Below, in pieces: positions 1 to 8,955 of a stretch of DNA of 64,000 nt. The stretch is from Levilactobacillus fuyuanensis (GTDB lineage: Bacteria; Bacillota; Bacilli; Lactobacillales; Lactobacillaceae): positions 1 to 64,000 of the forward strand of contig NZ_RHNZ01000007.1 in NCBI RefSeq assembly GCF_003946395.1, read 5' to 3'. A program made the translations under genes and the position numbers. Position 1 is the stretch's first letter; every line of letters begins with the position of its first letter. A model generated the notes under the pieces. It ran no database searches. It was not told the origin of the DNA and was given only the letters and a program-made list of their open reading frames with translations.

Positions 1-137
1 GAATAGCTCATCGATTGTTGTTACTTTATTTTCATAAAAGCGAATTGACTTCGCAAATATTGTTTGGGTTTGATACCTAGTATCAAACCGCCCTACACAT
101 ATTTGGTTTGTCGAAACAATGTTCAGTTTTCAAAGGT
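1..137 (-). other. rRNA operon leader with boxA-like antitermination site
   Basis: The minus strand at 121-136 reads CCTTTGAAAACTGAAC, the boxA-type sequence typical of the leader and spacer of Bacillales/Lactobacillales rRNA operons. It is followed by a perfect 10-bp hairpin (67-89, loop CTA) and a motif near GCGAAGTCAATTCGC at about 44-58. The promoters just upstream make this a 16S leader rather than a 16S-23S spacer. No rRNA sequence is inside the window. Confidence 0.75.
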
Positions 138-172
138 CTACATTGCCAATTGCCGAAGCAATCAACTTAACC

Positions 173-381
173 ATCATATCATTTAGCTGATTTGATGTCA
201 ACAAGAAGTTTGATTTAACAACGTTTCTCGTTGATTTGCTGTTACGAATGCAACAGCTCAATTAATATAACATTTTATCATCATCACTGTCAAGAACTAA
301 TTTCAATCTTTCGAATTGGTCTAGTTGGTAACACGCGTTGACAACGTATATAACTATACCAAGTGAGGCCCCCACCGTCAA
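173..381 (-). promoter_or_regulatory. Three tandem rRNA-operon promoters reading leftward
   Basis: On the minus strand there are three sigma-A promoters, each with a 17-nt spacer. The first is TTGACG (376-381) with TATAGT (353-358). The second is TTGACA (288-293) with TTATAT (265-270). The third is TTGACA (196-201) with TATGAT (173-178). They are spaced about 90 bp apart and lead into a boxA-like leader. This is the usual arrangement in front of a Gram-positive rrn operon. The 16S gene itself would lie left of base 1 and is not seen. Confidence 0.85.
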
Positions 382-510
382 CTAAATATTGAAAATAAAT
401 TCATCTTTTTCCAAAGGCAAAGCTTATAGTTGAAAGCATCTGAATTGTTAACTGACGGCCGTGTGTTTCTTCTTTTTAGTGATTGCCATGTTCGTCTTTA
501 TTTTGTCGTC

Positions 511-545
511 AAAAAAGGCAGTCACCAAAAATAGCGACTGCCTTT
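511..545 (-). terminator. Terminator of tyrS
   Basis: The minus strand has a 10-bp stem (AAAGGCAGTC paired with GACTGCCTTT) followed by a T run, 15 nt after the tyrS stop codon. Confidence 0.9.
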
Positions 546-559
546 CATAAAATCCGTAA

Positions 560-1819
560 TTATTTAGCGATTCGAACTAAGAAGTACCGCTTTTTCCCAC
601 GACGAACGATGACGAACTTGCCATCGAAGGCACTACTTGGGTCAACTTCAGCATCCGTATCCGTAATCTTCTCACCGTTGATCCGGATTGCGCCATTAGT
701 TAGGTCTTCGCGTGCTTGTCGACGTGATGATTCGATCTTAGTGTCGTCAACTAACCACTCTACTAAGTTCTTCTTATCTCCACTAACCGTCACAGAAGGC
801 ATCTTCTTGAAGCCTTGTTCGATTTCGCTAGCCGTCAAATCCGCAACATCCCCAGAGAACAGTGCCTTGGTAATGTGTTGGGCTTCAACCACAGCGTCAT
901 GGCCATGAACAAATTCTGTCACTTCTTCGGCCAAACGGATCTGCGCCTTGCGCTTCTTAGGTTCCGTAGCCACTGACGTTTCCAATTTCTTGATCTGGTC
1001 TTGGTCCAGGAAGGTAAAGTACTTCAGTAACTTGATAACGTCCTTGTCATTCGTGTTGAACCAGAATTGGTAGAACTCGTATGGTGACGTCTTTTCTGGG
1101 TCAAGCCAGATGTTACCGCCTTCGGACTTCCCAAACTTGGTTCCGTCTTCCTTCAAGAGTAAGGGGATAGTCAGCCCATATGCCTTAGCATCTGACCCCT
1201 TGAGCTTATGGATCAAGTCGATGCCGGCCGTGATGTTCCCCCACTGGTCAGCACCACCGATTTGAAGCTGAACGTCTTCCTTCGTGAATAAATGAAGGAA
1301 ATCGATTGATTGCAAGATTTGGTAAGTGAATTCCGTGTAAGAAATCCCAACTTCCAACCGAGAAGCCACAACTTCCTTGTTCAACATGTTATTCACGTTG
1401 AAGAGCTTCCCGTAGTCCCGCAAGAAGTCTAATAGAGAGATTTTGGACAACCAGTCATAGTTGTTCACGATCTTAAAGGTCCCATCTTGACCGAAGAGGT
1501 GTTCCATTTGCTTGGTCAAGCAGTCTTGGTTATGGCGAACTTGGTCCATCGTCTGCAGGACTCGTTCTGATTTCTTCCCAGATGGATCACCGATGGAACC
1601 CGTGGCCCCACCAATAATGATGTAAGGACGATGACCAGCTAACTGGAACCGTTTCAGAATCATGAAGGGAATCAAGTGCCCAATGTGCATGGAATCCCCG
1701 GTTGGATCGATCCCGACGTACAGACCGACCGCCTTATCGTTGACCAATTCACCTAGGCCAGCTTCATCAGTCTGCTGGTTAATTGCGCCACGCCATTTTA
1801 ACTCATCAATAATTGACAT
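560..1819 (-). CDS. tyrS: Tyrosyl-tRNA synthetase
   Basis: This class I aminoacyl-tRNA synthetase charges tRNA-Tyr with tyrosine in the cytoplasm. The 419-residue length is normal for bacterial TyrRS. The Rossmann-fold ATP site shows HIGH at residues 45-48 and a KMSKS-like KFGKS near residue 230. An S4-type RNA-binding domain occupies roughly the last 70 residues. It is a single-gene unit with its own terminator, preceded by a T-box leader with a tyrosine specifier, so expression should rise when tRNA-Tyr is uncharged. Identification is secure. Confidence 0.98.
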   Translation of the reverse strand: MSIIDELKWRGAINQQTDEAGLGELVNDKAVGLYVGIDPTGDSMHIGHLIPFMILKRFQLAGHRPYIIIGGATGSIGDPSGKKSERVLQTMDQVRHNQDCLTKQMEHLFGQDGTFKIVNNYDWLSKISLLDFLRDYGKLFNVNNMLNKEVVASRLEVGISYTEFTYQILQSIDFLHLFTKEDVQLQIGGADQWGNITAGIDLIHKLKGSDAKAYGLTIPLLLKEDGTKFGKSEGGNIWLDPEKTSPYEFYQFWFNTNDKDVIKLLKYFTFLDQDQIKKLETSVATEPKKRKAQIRLAEEVTEFVHGHDAVVEAQHITKALFSGDVADLTASEIEQGFKKMPSVTVSGDKKNLVEWLVDDTKIESSRRQAREDLTNGAIRINGEKITDTDAEVDPSSAFDGKFVIVRRGKKRYFLVRIAK

Positions 1820-1845
1820 TTCCGTTCCTCCTATAATAAATCTCT

Positions 1846-2072
1846 CAATAAAAAAGTCCCCAATGGCGCTATGCCATCAGGGACGAATTGAAATCCGCGT
1901 TACCACCCAAGTTGTTGTCAATTGACAACCGCTCGTCATCTTTAACGGAATGACCCGCCGATTACTCGGCCGCTCCTCAGCGTAATTCGTGGTTACGGAC
2001 GTCCTGACTCCCAGCACCGTCAGATTTCTTGACCGGAGCCGCACCCACTACTGGACTGATTCATTGCTTATG
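1846..2072 (-). promoter_or_regulatory. Tyrosine T-box leader of tyrS
   Basis: The minus strand carries the T-box antiterminator core GGGTGGTAACGCGG (about 1898-1911). It is followed by a terminator hairpin (GTCCC...GGGAC around 1855-1884) and a T6 run. A stem I region lies upstream. The sequence GAATTACG contains a TAC codon (1982-1984) in the expected specifier position, which matches tyrosine and the downstream tyrS. The T-box mechanism is known for this family; the specifier assignment is my reading. Confidence 0.9.
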
Positions 2073-2078
2073 ATGTCG

Positions 2079-2107
2079 ATGATACCGGGACGGCGGGCAA
2101 ATGTCAA
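2079..2107 (-). promoter_or_regulatory. Promoter of the tyrS T-box transcript
   Basis: TTGACA (2102-2107) and TATCAT (2079-2084) on the minus strand, separated by 17 nt, sit just upstream of the T-box leader. Confidence 0.8.
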
Positions 2108-2151
2108 TACACCACGCTACCTTTACTGTGGCTTAACAACACGGTGTCGCT

Positions 2152-3522
2152 CTAAAAGAGGCTCGAGAGACTTTCCCAAACAATCTGAATGTTCAGTAAC
2201 GTCAGCACAATCGTACACGTCCACGCCAGGACCGTGATCCAGCGCTTATTGACGTATTCCGTCCCCATGATTTTCTTGGAGGACGTGAAGATGGTCAGCG
2301 GAATCATGGAAAATGGCAGTGCAATCGACAGGAAGACCTGTGAGTTGACCAACAGGCTGTCCAGCGCGGCCTCGTTTCCGCCATAGATAATCGTACAAAT
2401 AATCACGGGAACCACCGAGATCAGCCGCGTCACGAGACGCCGAACCCACAATGGAATCTTTAAATTGATAAATCCTTCCATAATGACCTGACCCGTCAGC
2501 GTCCCTGTAATCGTCGAATTCTGCCCGGAGGCCAACAAGGCAACCGCGAACAGCGTGGACAACAGTGGTGAAGCGACCGCCCCAGCTAACTGGTTATCCT
2601 GTAGGGCGGCGTAGAGGTTCCCAAACGTACCCAGTTGATCCGTGCCTTTACCAAAGAACATCGCTGCCCCCAACAAGAGAAGCAAACAGTTGATAATGAA
2701 CGCGCCAAATAACTGAATGTTAGAATCCCACGTCGTAAATTTCACGGCGCGACGCATTTCGGCCGGATCGTCCCGGTTGAACTTCCGCGTCTGCGAGATT
2801 GACGAATGCAAGTAGAGGTTATGTGGCATGACCGTTGCCCCCACGATTCCCAAAGCCATCGTCAGTTGTCCCGAGTGCACAATTTCCGTCCGCGGAATAA
2901 AGTTTGCCACGGCGGCGCCCATGTTCGGTTGGGCAATAATCACTTCATAGGCAAAGACCACCAGAATCACGGTGATCAGGCAGATCACAATGGCTTCGAT
3001 CTTTCTAAAGCCTAACTTTGTTAACAATAAGAGTAATAAGATGTCGAATACCGTCAGCGATACCCCGAGAATCAACGGTACCCCGAACAGCAGTTGCAGG
3101 GCAATCGCGCCCCCAATAACTTCGGCAATATCCGTCGCCATGATGGCGAGCTCGGTTACGACCCACAGCACGGCCCCAATCCGTTTGCTGGTATGCGCAC
3201 GAGTTGCTTGTGCGAGGTCCATTTGCGTCACGATGCCCAGTTTAGCCGCCATGTATTGAAGCAACATCGCGATTAAACTCGACATCAAGATCACTGACAT
3301 CAGCAGGTAGCCGTACTTGGCACCCCCACCGATCGAGGTTACCCAGTTACCCGGGTCCATATATCCCACCGCGACCAGTGCCCCCGGCCCGGAGAATGCC
3401 ATTAAATTCCTGATAAACCCTTTTTCCTTGGGTACCGTTACGGTCCCATTTACTTCTTCCAATGACGGTCCGTTTGCGTAGCCGGCCATCTTTGTCGACT
3501 TCGTTGAAACGTTGTCTGTCAT
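2152..3522 (-). CDS. mntH: Nramp-family Mn2+/H+ symporter (MntH)
   Basis: Proton-coupled uptake of divalent metal, chiefly Mn2+, across the cytoplasmic membrane. The family metal-site motifs are present: DPGN in the first helix (residues 56-59) and MPH in helix 6 (near residue 230). The protein is about 456 residues with eleven or so hydrophobic segments, normal for the family. A TTG three codons upstream would extend the frame, but it abuts the GGGAG Shine-Dalgarno. The ATG at 3522, nine bases further on, is therefore the likely start. Manganese import is central in lactobacilli, which use it for oxidative-stress protection. Confidence 0.96.
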   Translation of the reverse strand: MTDNVSTKSTKMAGYANGPSLEEVNGTVTVPKEKGFIRNLMAFSGPGALVAVGYMDPGNWVTSIGGGAKYGYLLMSVILMSSLIAMLLQYMAAKLGIVTQMDLAQATRAHTSKRIGAVLWVVTELAIMATDIAEVIGGAIALQLLFGVPLILGVSLTVFDILLLLLLTKLGFRKIEAIVICLITVILVVFAYEVIIAQPNMGAAVANFIPRTEIVHSGQLTMALGIVGATVMPHNLYLHSSISQTRKFNRDDPAEMRRAVKFTTWDSNIQLFGAFIINCLLLLLGAAMFFGKGTDQLGTFGNLYAALQDNQLAGAVASPLLSTLFAVALLASGQNSTITGTLTGQVIMEGFINLKIPLWVRRLVTRLISVVPVIICTIIYGGNEAALDSLLVNSQVFLSIALPFSMIPLTIFTSSKKIMGTEYVNKRWITVLAWTCTIVLTLLNIQIVWESLSSLF

Positions 3523-3557
3523 ATTTTCCAACTCCCTTATCTCTTTGCTATTCTCCC

Positions 3558-3585
3558 ATTATACTGACGAGTCAAAGATTGTAAA
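3558..3585 (-). promoter_or_regulatory. Promoter of mntH
   Basis: TTTACA (3580-3585) and a consensus TATAAT (3558-3563) on the minus strand with a 16-nt spacer, about 35 nt upstream of the mntH start. A separate MntR operator was not identified. Confidence 0.7.
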
Positions 3586-3726
3586 GTCTTTTTTAATTGT
3601 CCCTAACTTTAATTTTATATTACCCATTAAATAAATAACCCTAAAAATACAAATTTCCCTTGTGTTTTCAAGGGATTTGCATCATAATATTTTTTATATT
3701 TCATTTTACAGAAAGTGGTGATTCCG

Positions 3727-3957
3727 ATGACCCATACAAAAATGTTCATTGAATTATTGGCGCCCTTATTTATTGCCGTCCTCACAATTGCTGGTCTTGC
3801 AGCATTAATGAAGTGGCAAGTCACGCCAGCCGCCGTGGGTCTCGGAACCCTTGGTGCTGCTGGCCTGATTACGGTCGTTGTCAGTGGCTTAGTCGCTGAC
3901 CTCTGGACCCGTCGACACACAACTGCCGCCGTTAAATCGCAAGCCAAAAACCGGTAA
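3727..3957 (+). CDS. Small two-helix membrane protein, unknown function
   Basis: A 76-residue protein with two hydrophobic stretches (about residues 6-27 and 35-57) separated by MKWQ, and a basic C-terminal tail. The ATG at 3727 follows the purine-rich AAAGTGGTG with a 6-nt gap. The GTG codons upstream lie inside that Shine-Dalgarno and are unlikely starts. It is monocistronic: the stop codon lies inside the stem of its own terminator. No family was recognised. The hydrophobic layout suggests a cytoplasmic membrane location, but no role can be inferred from neighbours. Confidence 0.7.
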   Translation: MTHTKMFIELLAPLFIAVLTIAGLAALMKWQVTPAAVGLGTLGAAGLITVVVSGLVADLWTRRHTTAAVKSQAKNR

Positions 3958-3982
3958 CCCTTCAAGGGCTACCGGTTTTTTC
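3946..3982 (+). terminator. Terminator overlapping the stop codon of the small membrane gene
   Basis: AAAACCGGTA-CCC pairs with GGG-TACCGGTTTT around a TTCA loop and is followed by a T run. The TAA stop (3955-3957) is part of the 5' arm. Confidence 0.9.
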
Positions 3983-4014
3983 ATCCACCTTTCATGATTA
4001 TCAGTGGCGTTATG

Positions 4015-4383
4015 TTAACTAATCCCGCTTTGCAACTGCTGGAGCGTCGAGTCTAACGTTGCTGGCAGCTTCTCCTGGATCAAATCCAGCTTCTTCTGCC
4101 CCAATACTGTCAGCGTGAGATAACGACGGCGCCGATCCTTCGTCGCTACCCGTTGACTCAGGTAACCACGTTTGCACAGATCAACCACGAGGTTCGACGT
4201 CCGGGTTGCTGAAAAGCCTAGTTTCTGCGCCACTTGGGCCACCGATAACTCTTCACTAGCCACGTACGTCAGCAACTGGCACTGCGGTAAATTTAAGCTT
4301 AGCTCCGTCAGCGGTTGGTTGTAGCACTGCGTCACTAAGCCGTAGATCTCAGTTAACTTTTGTAATTGCTCATGCTTTACCAT
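4015..4383 (-). CDS. MarR-family transcriptional regulator
   Basis: A 122-residue winged-helix protein. The recognition region SVAQVAQKLGFSATRTSNLV (about residues 47-66) is followed by the wing with the MarR signature KDRRRRYLTLT (about 82-92), which contacts the DNA minor groove. The usual MarR length is 140-150, so this is a compact member. It stands alone, between the small membrane gene and a SIR repeat copy, so its target is not evident. MarR proteins are normally dimeric repressors that respond to phenolic or oxidising ligands. No such ligand is indicated here. Confidence 0.88.
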   Translation of the reverse strand: MVKHEQLQKLTEIYGLVTQCYNQPLTELSLNLPQCQLLTYVASEELSVAQVAQKLGFSATRTSNLVVDLCKRGYLSQRVATKDRRRRYLTLTVLGQKKLDLIQEKLPATLDSTLQQLQSGIS

Positions 4384-4534
4384 TCTCCCAACTCCAATTG
4401 CCGCATAATTGTATCCGCTTTCATTATATCATTAACTGTCTACTATGAAACAATCCGCCTGCATAATTAGTCCGCCATATATCCTAATTTGACCCCCAAA
4501 AGATAACTATTTTCCCTAAAGTAACGTAAGCTGT

Positions 4535-4719
4535 CCGCACTACGGCTGCCAGGAATTCCACCTGCTGTGGGGACGCTCCAGCCTGAGGTACGGGCTTCCG
4601 ACTCAACTTGAAGCCACGAAAAGCCCGCGTCTTCAAGATTGCCCGTGCTGTAAACTGGCTCAAAACCACCAGTTAACACCACCTCCACGGCCAGTTCCAT
4701 TCCTGGCCTCCTCCGGCTA
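4535..4719 (-). repeat. SIR structured repeat, copy 1
   Basis: A structured intergenic repeat of about 185 nt. The outer stem is CCAGGAAT (4549-4556) with ATTCCTGG (4699-4706). Read on the minus strand, it contains hairpin 1 (TTAACTGG/CCAGTTTA), hairpin 2 (TTGAAG/CTTCAA), and the conserved AGCCCG-to-AGGCT hairpin followed by CGTCCCCACAGC. It lies between the terminator of the Mga-like gene and the MarR gene. Hairpin 1 and hairpin 3 are closest to copy 10, forming a subtype. Confidence 0.85.
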
Positions 4720-4773
4720 ATCTTGCCTTTTACTTCACATATCTAGATTCAGAAATTTAGTCTTCTTTTATCA

Positions 4774-4808
4774 AAACAAAAAGCAGGCTGGAGAGATCTC
4801 CTAGCCCA
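4774..4808 (-). terminator. Terminator of the Mga-like regulator gene
   Basis: The minus strand reads GGCTAGGAGA-TC-TCTCCAGCC, with one bulge, and is followed by TGCTTTTTG. Confidence 0.8.
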
Positions 4809-4875
4809 CTGATACCATCTATATTCAGCAAAATATCCAGTTCAAAAAGGGTCTCTCAGCATCCTGGTTGACGAC

Positions 4876-6372
4876 TTAAGAATCCTCGTCCAACGGGTGC
4901 GTCCGATTATTGAAATCCAACGCAAAGAGGGATAGCTCGTGATGGCGCAGCACCCGAATCAAGCGATCCAGGTTCTCCCCGTAAGCCAACTCCTTAACCC
5001 AGTGGAAAGCTTCCAAACGATTACGGTCCGCAAATCCAGCCGCTAACGGGTCAACGCCATAGATGATCAGATAATTATCCCGATTGCGTGCATCAATCAC
5101 CGTCTGATCCGTCAGCAGGCTAAGGTGGACGACCCCACTCAGTAACCGGTTGAAGATATCCGTGGTCACCCCGATCATGTCGTAGGTCACCAGAATCTCA
5201 ACCTTAGCTTCCGTCAGCGTCAGACCGTTCGTGTATTTACTCAGATGTTTCTGCACTAATCGAATATCCGCGGCCGCCACCTCACCGGGATAGAGTTGGC
5301 CCATGCTCTTGGCCAACGCCACTGCCGCCGCCATCGACGACTCGGTCGGCTTATACAGAGCGGTAATTTCTGGCCGCAACAGGGGATCTACCCGGAAGAG
5401 CAGCATGAACTGACAGAGTGAGAATAACCAGTTGGCGAACCAATCGCTCCCAGTCGCGTAGTCCGACAACTCACGGACGCCGGGTGCTAGTTCATAGCTA
5501 CCCAGACGTTGTTTGATACCGAGATAGATGCGCTGCATCGCTTGAGGTTGTAAGGCCCGGACGAAATACGGCGAACTCGTCAGCAAGTAGTCCAGCGTTG
5601 CTAATTCCGTCAGTGCCTCCTGCGGCGTATCCCCAAGACGCGTCTGCAAGGCCCCCGCCAAGCCGCGTAGGTCGGTCAGATGCCCCAGTGGAAACCGCAA
5701 CGGCGCATAGCGATGTCCCTGATCCAACCGCAATAGAGCCAGCGTAACTAGCAGATTTTTCCGCTGGGTCAGACTGATGGACTCCTGATAAATGGCGCCA
5801 TTGGCGTAGGTCGTCATAACCTGGTCGTGAATCGGCTGTATCCGTGCCGATAACTTTGGCAGATCTGTGACCGGCGTCAGCGTCGTACTGAACAGCATAA
5901 AGTAAAGCAGTTGAATCAATGCCTCGTTGCCCACGACCCGCAGCGGATTGGCCGTCAATTGCAAGTCATACTGGGCCAACTGCTGCTTCATTTCCTTCAT
6001 GCGTCGGTTGAAGGTGGATGTACTGATGCCCAGGTCGGCGCAGAAGGTACTGGTCTGCTGATAATCCTCCCGTAGCGTCGCCAGCATCGCCTGATACGGA
6101 ATGCTCTGCCGGTAGAGCCAGCGGCGGTAGTCATCCATCGTGACACTCGTCACCAAGTCATCCTTAGTCAGCAGGGTTTGCCGATCCAACACCTCCAGAT
6201 CCGTTCTGAGATTCAGCAGAACGTGGTAGGCACGCGAGTAGCTCACCTTGGTCATTTCGGCAAACTCCGTCAAACTAAAGTGACGTTTCTCATCATTGAT
6301 AAAGGTCAACAGCCGAATCTTCAACGTCTCCTTGGCCGTCAACATCGCAAAGTCGATCTTCAATTCTCTCAC
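4876..6372 (-). CDS. Mga/AtxA-like PRD-type transcriptional regulator
   Basis: A 498-residue protein with the layout of the Mga/RofA family. It has an N-terminal winged helix (about residues 18-65, with KVSYSRAYHVLLNLRTDLE), a second Mga HTH domain (about 80-130, with GISTSTFNRRMKEMKQQL), and then a long helical region like the phosphotransferase-regulated domains of Mga and AtxA. These proteins couple sugar phosphotransferase status to transcription, usually of surface or metabolic genes. The frame starts at a GTG (6372) with only a weak Shine-Dalgarno. A TTG or ATG a few codons inside is possible. The divergent side carries no obvious target, and it is followed by its own terminator. Confidence 0.82.
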   Translation of the reverse strand: MRELKIDFAMLTAKETLKIRLLTFINDEKRHFSLTEFAEMTKVSYSRAYHVLLNLRTDLEVLDRQTLLTKDDLVTSVTMDDYRRWLYRQSIPYQAMLATLREDYQQTSTFCADLGISTSTFNRRMKEMKQQLAQYDLQLTANPLRVVGNEALIQLLYFMLFSTTLTPVTDLPKLSARIQPIHDQVMTTYANGAIYQESISLTQRKNLLVTLALLRLDQGHRYAPLRFPLGHLTDLRGLAGALQTRLGDTPQEALTELATLDYLLTSSPYFVRALQPQAMQRIYLGIKQRLGSYELAPGVRELSDYATGSDWFANWLFSLCQFMLLFRVDPLLRPEITALYKPTESSMAAAVALAKSMGQLYPGEVAAADIRLVQKHLSKYTNGLTLTEAKVEILVTYDMIGVTTDIFNRLLSGVVHLSLLTDQTVIDARNRDNYLIIYGVDPLAAGFADRNRLEAFHWVKELAYGENLDRLIRVLRHHELSLFALDFNNRTHPLDEDS

Positions 6373-6396
6373 TTCTCATTCGCCTGGCATAAACGA

Positions 6397-6427
6397 AAGC
6401 CCCCTAACCACTAAAAAGTCAGGGAGT
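6397..6427 (-). terminator. Probable terminator of the 80-residue ORF
   Basis: The minus strand reads CCCTGAC paired with GTTAGGG around an AT-rich loop. The T tail is poor (GGCTTTCGTTT), so confidence is moderate. Confidence 0.5.
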
Positions 6428-6470
6428 TTCTGCGCCATTATTATTTTCTAGTCTCTATGGCCTTAATCGC

Positions 6471-6713
6471 CTAATCGATACTTGAAATAGTTACGTTACG
6501 CGCATCGAATTCCGTCAGGGTCTCCTTCAAAATAATCCGGGGATCGTCGTAGCGAATGCCAGGAAGCGCACTGCTGACATAGTTTCCCGTCAATCTGCCT
6601 GCTGCCACCTCTGGTTGAATGAGGACGTTTTGCCCATCGCTCGTGGTCAAGGTCACACTCTTGCCGTCCGTCAACCGGTCAACTAGTGGTAAAATCGGCA
6701 TCTTTTGCATCAT
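6471..6713 (-). CDS. Hypothetical 80-residue protein
   Basis: A small soluble protein. The longer frame (to 6767) is possible, but GGAGGGTG lies nine bases upstream of the ATG at 6713, which makes that the start. The sequence has alternating short strand-like stretches (SVTLTTSDGQNVLIQ near residues 18-32, NVTISSI at the end) and no cysteine or transmembrane segment. It sits directly upstream of the Mga-like regulator on the same strand, but a hairpin separates them. No family was recognised and no function is proposed. Confidence 0.6.
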   Translation of the reverse strand: MMQKMPILPLVDRLTDGKSVTLTTSDGQNVLIQPEVAAGRLTGNYVSSALPGIRYDDPRIILKETLTEFDARNVTISSID

Positions 6714-6767
6714 TCTGATCACCCTCCTATACTGAGTTTCCATCTTCATTCTAACACGTCCACTCAC

Positions 6768-7059
6768 GGACCCCTCGCTTCGTTACTCGCTAATTTAGCT
6801 AGTTTGCTATCACCGAGACAACGCCAAATGCCTACTTTGAGCCTATCTCAAGGATACCCAGGACTGCCACTTCTCCCAAGACAAGCGTCTCACAAAGTTA
6901 AGTGTCGACCGTCAACCAACTTTTTCACCGCTGTTGCCCCACAAAAATGGTCCCGAAACGCCAAAAACACGGTAATCCAATCACTTCCGTCATGAATTAC
7001 CATGTTAGTTTCTTCTATAATTAATAGGTTTTCAATTTGTATCCGTTTTCCAAGGCTTC
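6768..7059. other. Gene-free intergenic stretch
   Basis: About 290 bp between the small ORF and the NCS1 permease gene. A short open frame on the plus strand has no Shine-Dalgarno and unconvincing codon use. No repeat, strong hairpin or RNA signature was seen apart from an AT-rich segment at 7010-7050 next to the permease stop codon. Confidence 0.5.
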
Positions 7060-8466
7060 CTATGACACTTTAACTGGTGCTGGCACTCGGGTAAACCGCA
7101 TGCCGATGAAGTAGATTACGGCCGTGATGGCCATCGCAATAAAGGTTGCGCCGATTGTCGTGGCAATCACCGGCACCTGCTTCAAGCCCCAGTACGCCAC
7201 AACGCCCAGAGCCCAGCTCGCTACGGCAACCCAGTTGACCCCATGGGCGTACCAGTAAGCGCCGTGAACCTTGGTGAATTCACTCAGTTTATACTGCTTG
7301 CCCTTCAGGATAAAGTAATCGACCAGGAAGATGGCAATTTCCGGTCCCAGGAACATGCCGATCCCATCCAGGAATGTTTCGAAGACGTCCAGGAAGCTCG
7401 CGAGGTAGACCGGGATAAAGGTGACCGCGGTGGCTGCCAGCGTCACGATCCACAGACTCACGTTCAGCGATAGCCGGTGCGTCATGTTCGTCAGCGCAGA
7501 ACCAGCCGACATCAGGTTGACCGCGTTGGCCGTGGTACTGGTCAACACGATGACCAGTAAGGCGATGATGCCCAGTCCCAATTTGGCAGCGACCGTACTC
7601 GGGTCGGAGTTATTCGGATCGAAATGGTTCAGTGAAACCGCCGTCCCAATCGTGGCAAATAGCCCGATGAAGGCAAACCAGAACAGCCCGAAGTTGGCCC
7701 CTAGGAAACTAGCCTTGGTGGCCGCCGACTTCTTGTTAGTGAAGCGACTGAAGTCGGACGCTGCCGTCACCCATGCGAGGTTGAAAGCTGCCAGTGTGTC
7801 GGCCGCTACCCCGGAGCTCATCCGCATACTGTGGGGTGGTTGCCAGCCGATGATTTCGCTAAAGGAAACCGTCCGGAATACAACCACCGATTCCCACAAC
7901 ACGAAGACCACAACGAGAATGATGCCGATTCGTTCGATCAGTCGAACCGACCGTTCCCCCAACGAAATACTCAACAAATGCAACACACTCATGATGATAA
8001 TCCCAACGATCAAGCCGAAGGTGCCACCCGGTTTGCCATACAGCGGCCAACCGAAGAGTTCTCCGAAGATGTAACTGATCGAAGTGGCCGCGATGAACGT
8101 ATTGACTGCGGCCCATCCGATAAACTGAATCACGTTGATGACCGACGGAATAAAGCTCCCGCGTAACCCGAACGAGGCCCGGGTCAGTGCCATCGCTGGT
8201 AAACCTGTGCGGTAGCCCATGTAACTGGCCACTGCCAGTAAGGCGTAAGAGATCAATCCCACAACGACTAACGTGGTCGACGCCGTCAGGAACCCACAGG
8301 CGGCAATGACCCCACCGATGTACCAAGTCCCGTTGTTAGCGTTAGCGCCGATCCATGTGGCGAACAAGTCCCAATTGGACATCCGCCGATGCTCACGAGG
8401 AATCGACTCAACTCTCCCGAATTCCTTAGATGCTTTTGTTGCGGTTGCTTTAATCTCTTGTGCCAT
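7060..8466 (-). CDS. NCS1-family nucleobase/vitamin:cation symporter
   Basis: A 468-residue transporter with twelve predicted membrane helices, matching the CodB/Mhp1-type NCS1 family (cytosine, purines, hydantoins, thiamine precursors). The early loop MSNWDLFATWIGANANNGTW is typical of the family. So is the helix 3 region with RASFGLRGSF, followed by a helix containing IQFIGWAAVN. The AAAGGTGAGGACGC Shine-Dalgarno supports the ATG at 8466. The substrate cannot be fixed from sequence. The nearby nucleoside deoxyribosyltransferase, under pyrimidine-type control, makes a pyrimidine base such as cytosine or uracil reasonable, but that is inference. No TPP or purine riboswitch was seen upstream. 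Confidence 0.9.
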   Translation of the reverse strand: MAQEIKATATKASKEFGRVESIPREHRRMSNWDLFATWIGANANNGTWYIGGVIAACGFLTASTTLVVVGLISYALLAVASYMGYRTGLPAMALTRASFGLRGSFIPSVINVIQFIGWAAVNTFIAATSISYIFGELFGWPLYGKPGGTFGLIVGIIIMSVLHLLSISLGERSVRLIERIGIILVVVFVLWESVVVFRTVSFSEIIGWQPPHSMRMSSGVAADTLAAFNLAWVTAASDFSRFTNKKSAATKASFLGANFGLFWFAFIGLFATIGTAVSLNHFDPNNSDPSTVAAKLGLGIIALLVIVLTSTTANAVNLMSAGSALTNMTHRLSLNVSLWIVTLAATAVTFIPVYLASFLDVFETFLDGIGMFLGPEIAIFLVDYFILKGKQYKLSEFTKVHGAYWYAHGVNWVAVASWALGVVAYWGLKQVPVIATTIGATFIAMAITAVIYFIGMRFTRVPAPVKVS

Positions 8467-8529
8467 GCGTCCTCACCTTTCTCTTCTCGAATGCTGCGAA
8501 CTGTTTTGACTCTATTAAATTGTGGTAAC

Positions 8530-8727
8530 TGGTCGCCTGCGGCTGCCAAGGATTCCGCCTGCTGTGGGGACCGCCTGCAGCCAAAGTTCTGGCTTCCGGC
8601 TCGGTTTGAAACCTCGCGAGGCCCATGCGAGTTTCCAAACACGTCCCACGCTGTAAGTCCGGGGAAATTCACCCGGTCTAACACCGTCGTCACAGCAAGC
8701 TACACCCTTGGCCTCCTCCGGCTTATG
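8530..8727 (-). repeat. SIR structured repeat, copy 2
   Basis: Outer stem CCAAGG (8546-8551) with CCTTGG (8706-8711), a compensated change from the CCAGNG/CNCTGG form seen elsewhere. Hairpin 2 is AAACTCGC/GCGAGGTTT. The conserved hairpin 3 loop reads AGCCAGAACTTTGGCT, followed by GCGGTCCCCACAGC. It lies upstream of the NCS1 permease gene in the same orientation. Confidence 0.88.
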
Positions 8728-8810
8728 TTGCGAGAGTGCCGTCAAAACTGTTGACAGATTCTTCATCACTCTCTGCTGGCCTTAACCTATCCAGACGACC
8801 TATGTACGTT

Positions 8811-8835
8811 GGCGATACATCACCGCCAACGTTTA
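8811..8835. other. Perfect 8-bp hairpin upstream of SIR copy 2
   Basis: CGTTGGCG and CGCCAACG flank a 9-nt spacer and are followed on the plus strand by TTTAAACTTT. It could be a weak terminator on the plus strand or an operator for the permease on the minus strand. Nothing decides between these. Confidence 0.4.
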
Positions 8836-8955
8836 AACTTTAATATGGCGCATCAAATTACCAGTCTCTCACGGGTTAACACTGTCTGAGCCGCATGCTT
8901 TCGGTCCATCAAGTTGCTTGGCTAAATCCACTAGGCTGGTCGCCATCACATTTGA

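Noticed and set aside
1-137. The left edge was first considered a 16S-23S spacer because of the TTTGAAAACTGAAC motif.
   Set aside because: Three promoters lie immediately upstream and tyrS follows on the other side, so this is the leader of an rRNA operon, not an internal spacer.
8811-8835. The CGTTGGCG hairpin upstream of the NCS1 gene as a riboswitch.
   Set aside because: No conserved core of the TPP, purine or preQ1 classes surrounds it, and it is a simple 8-bp stem.
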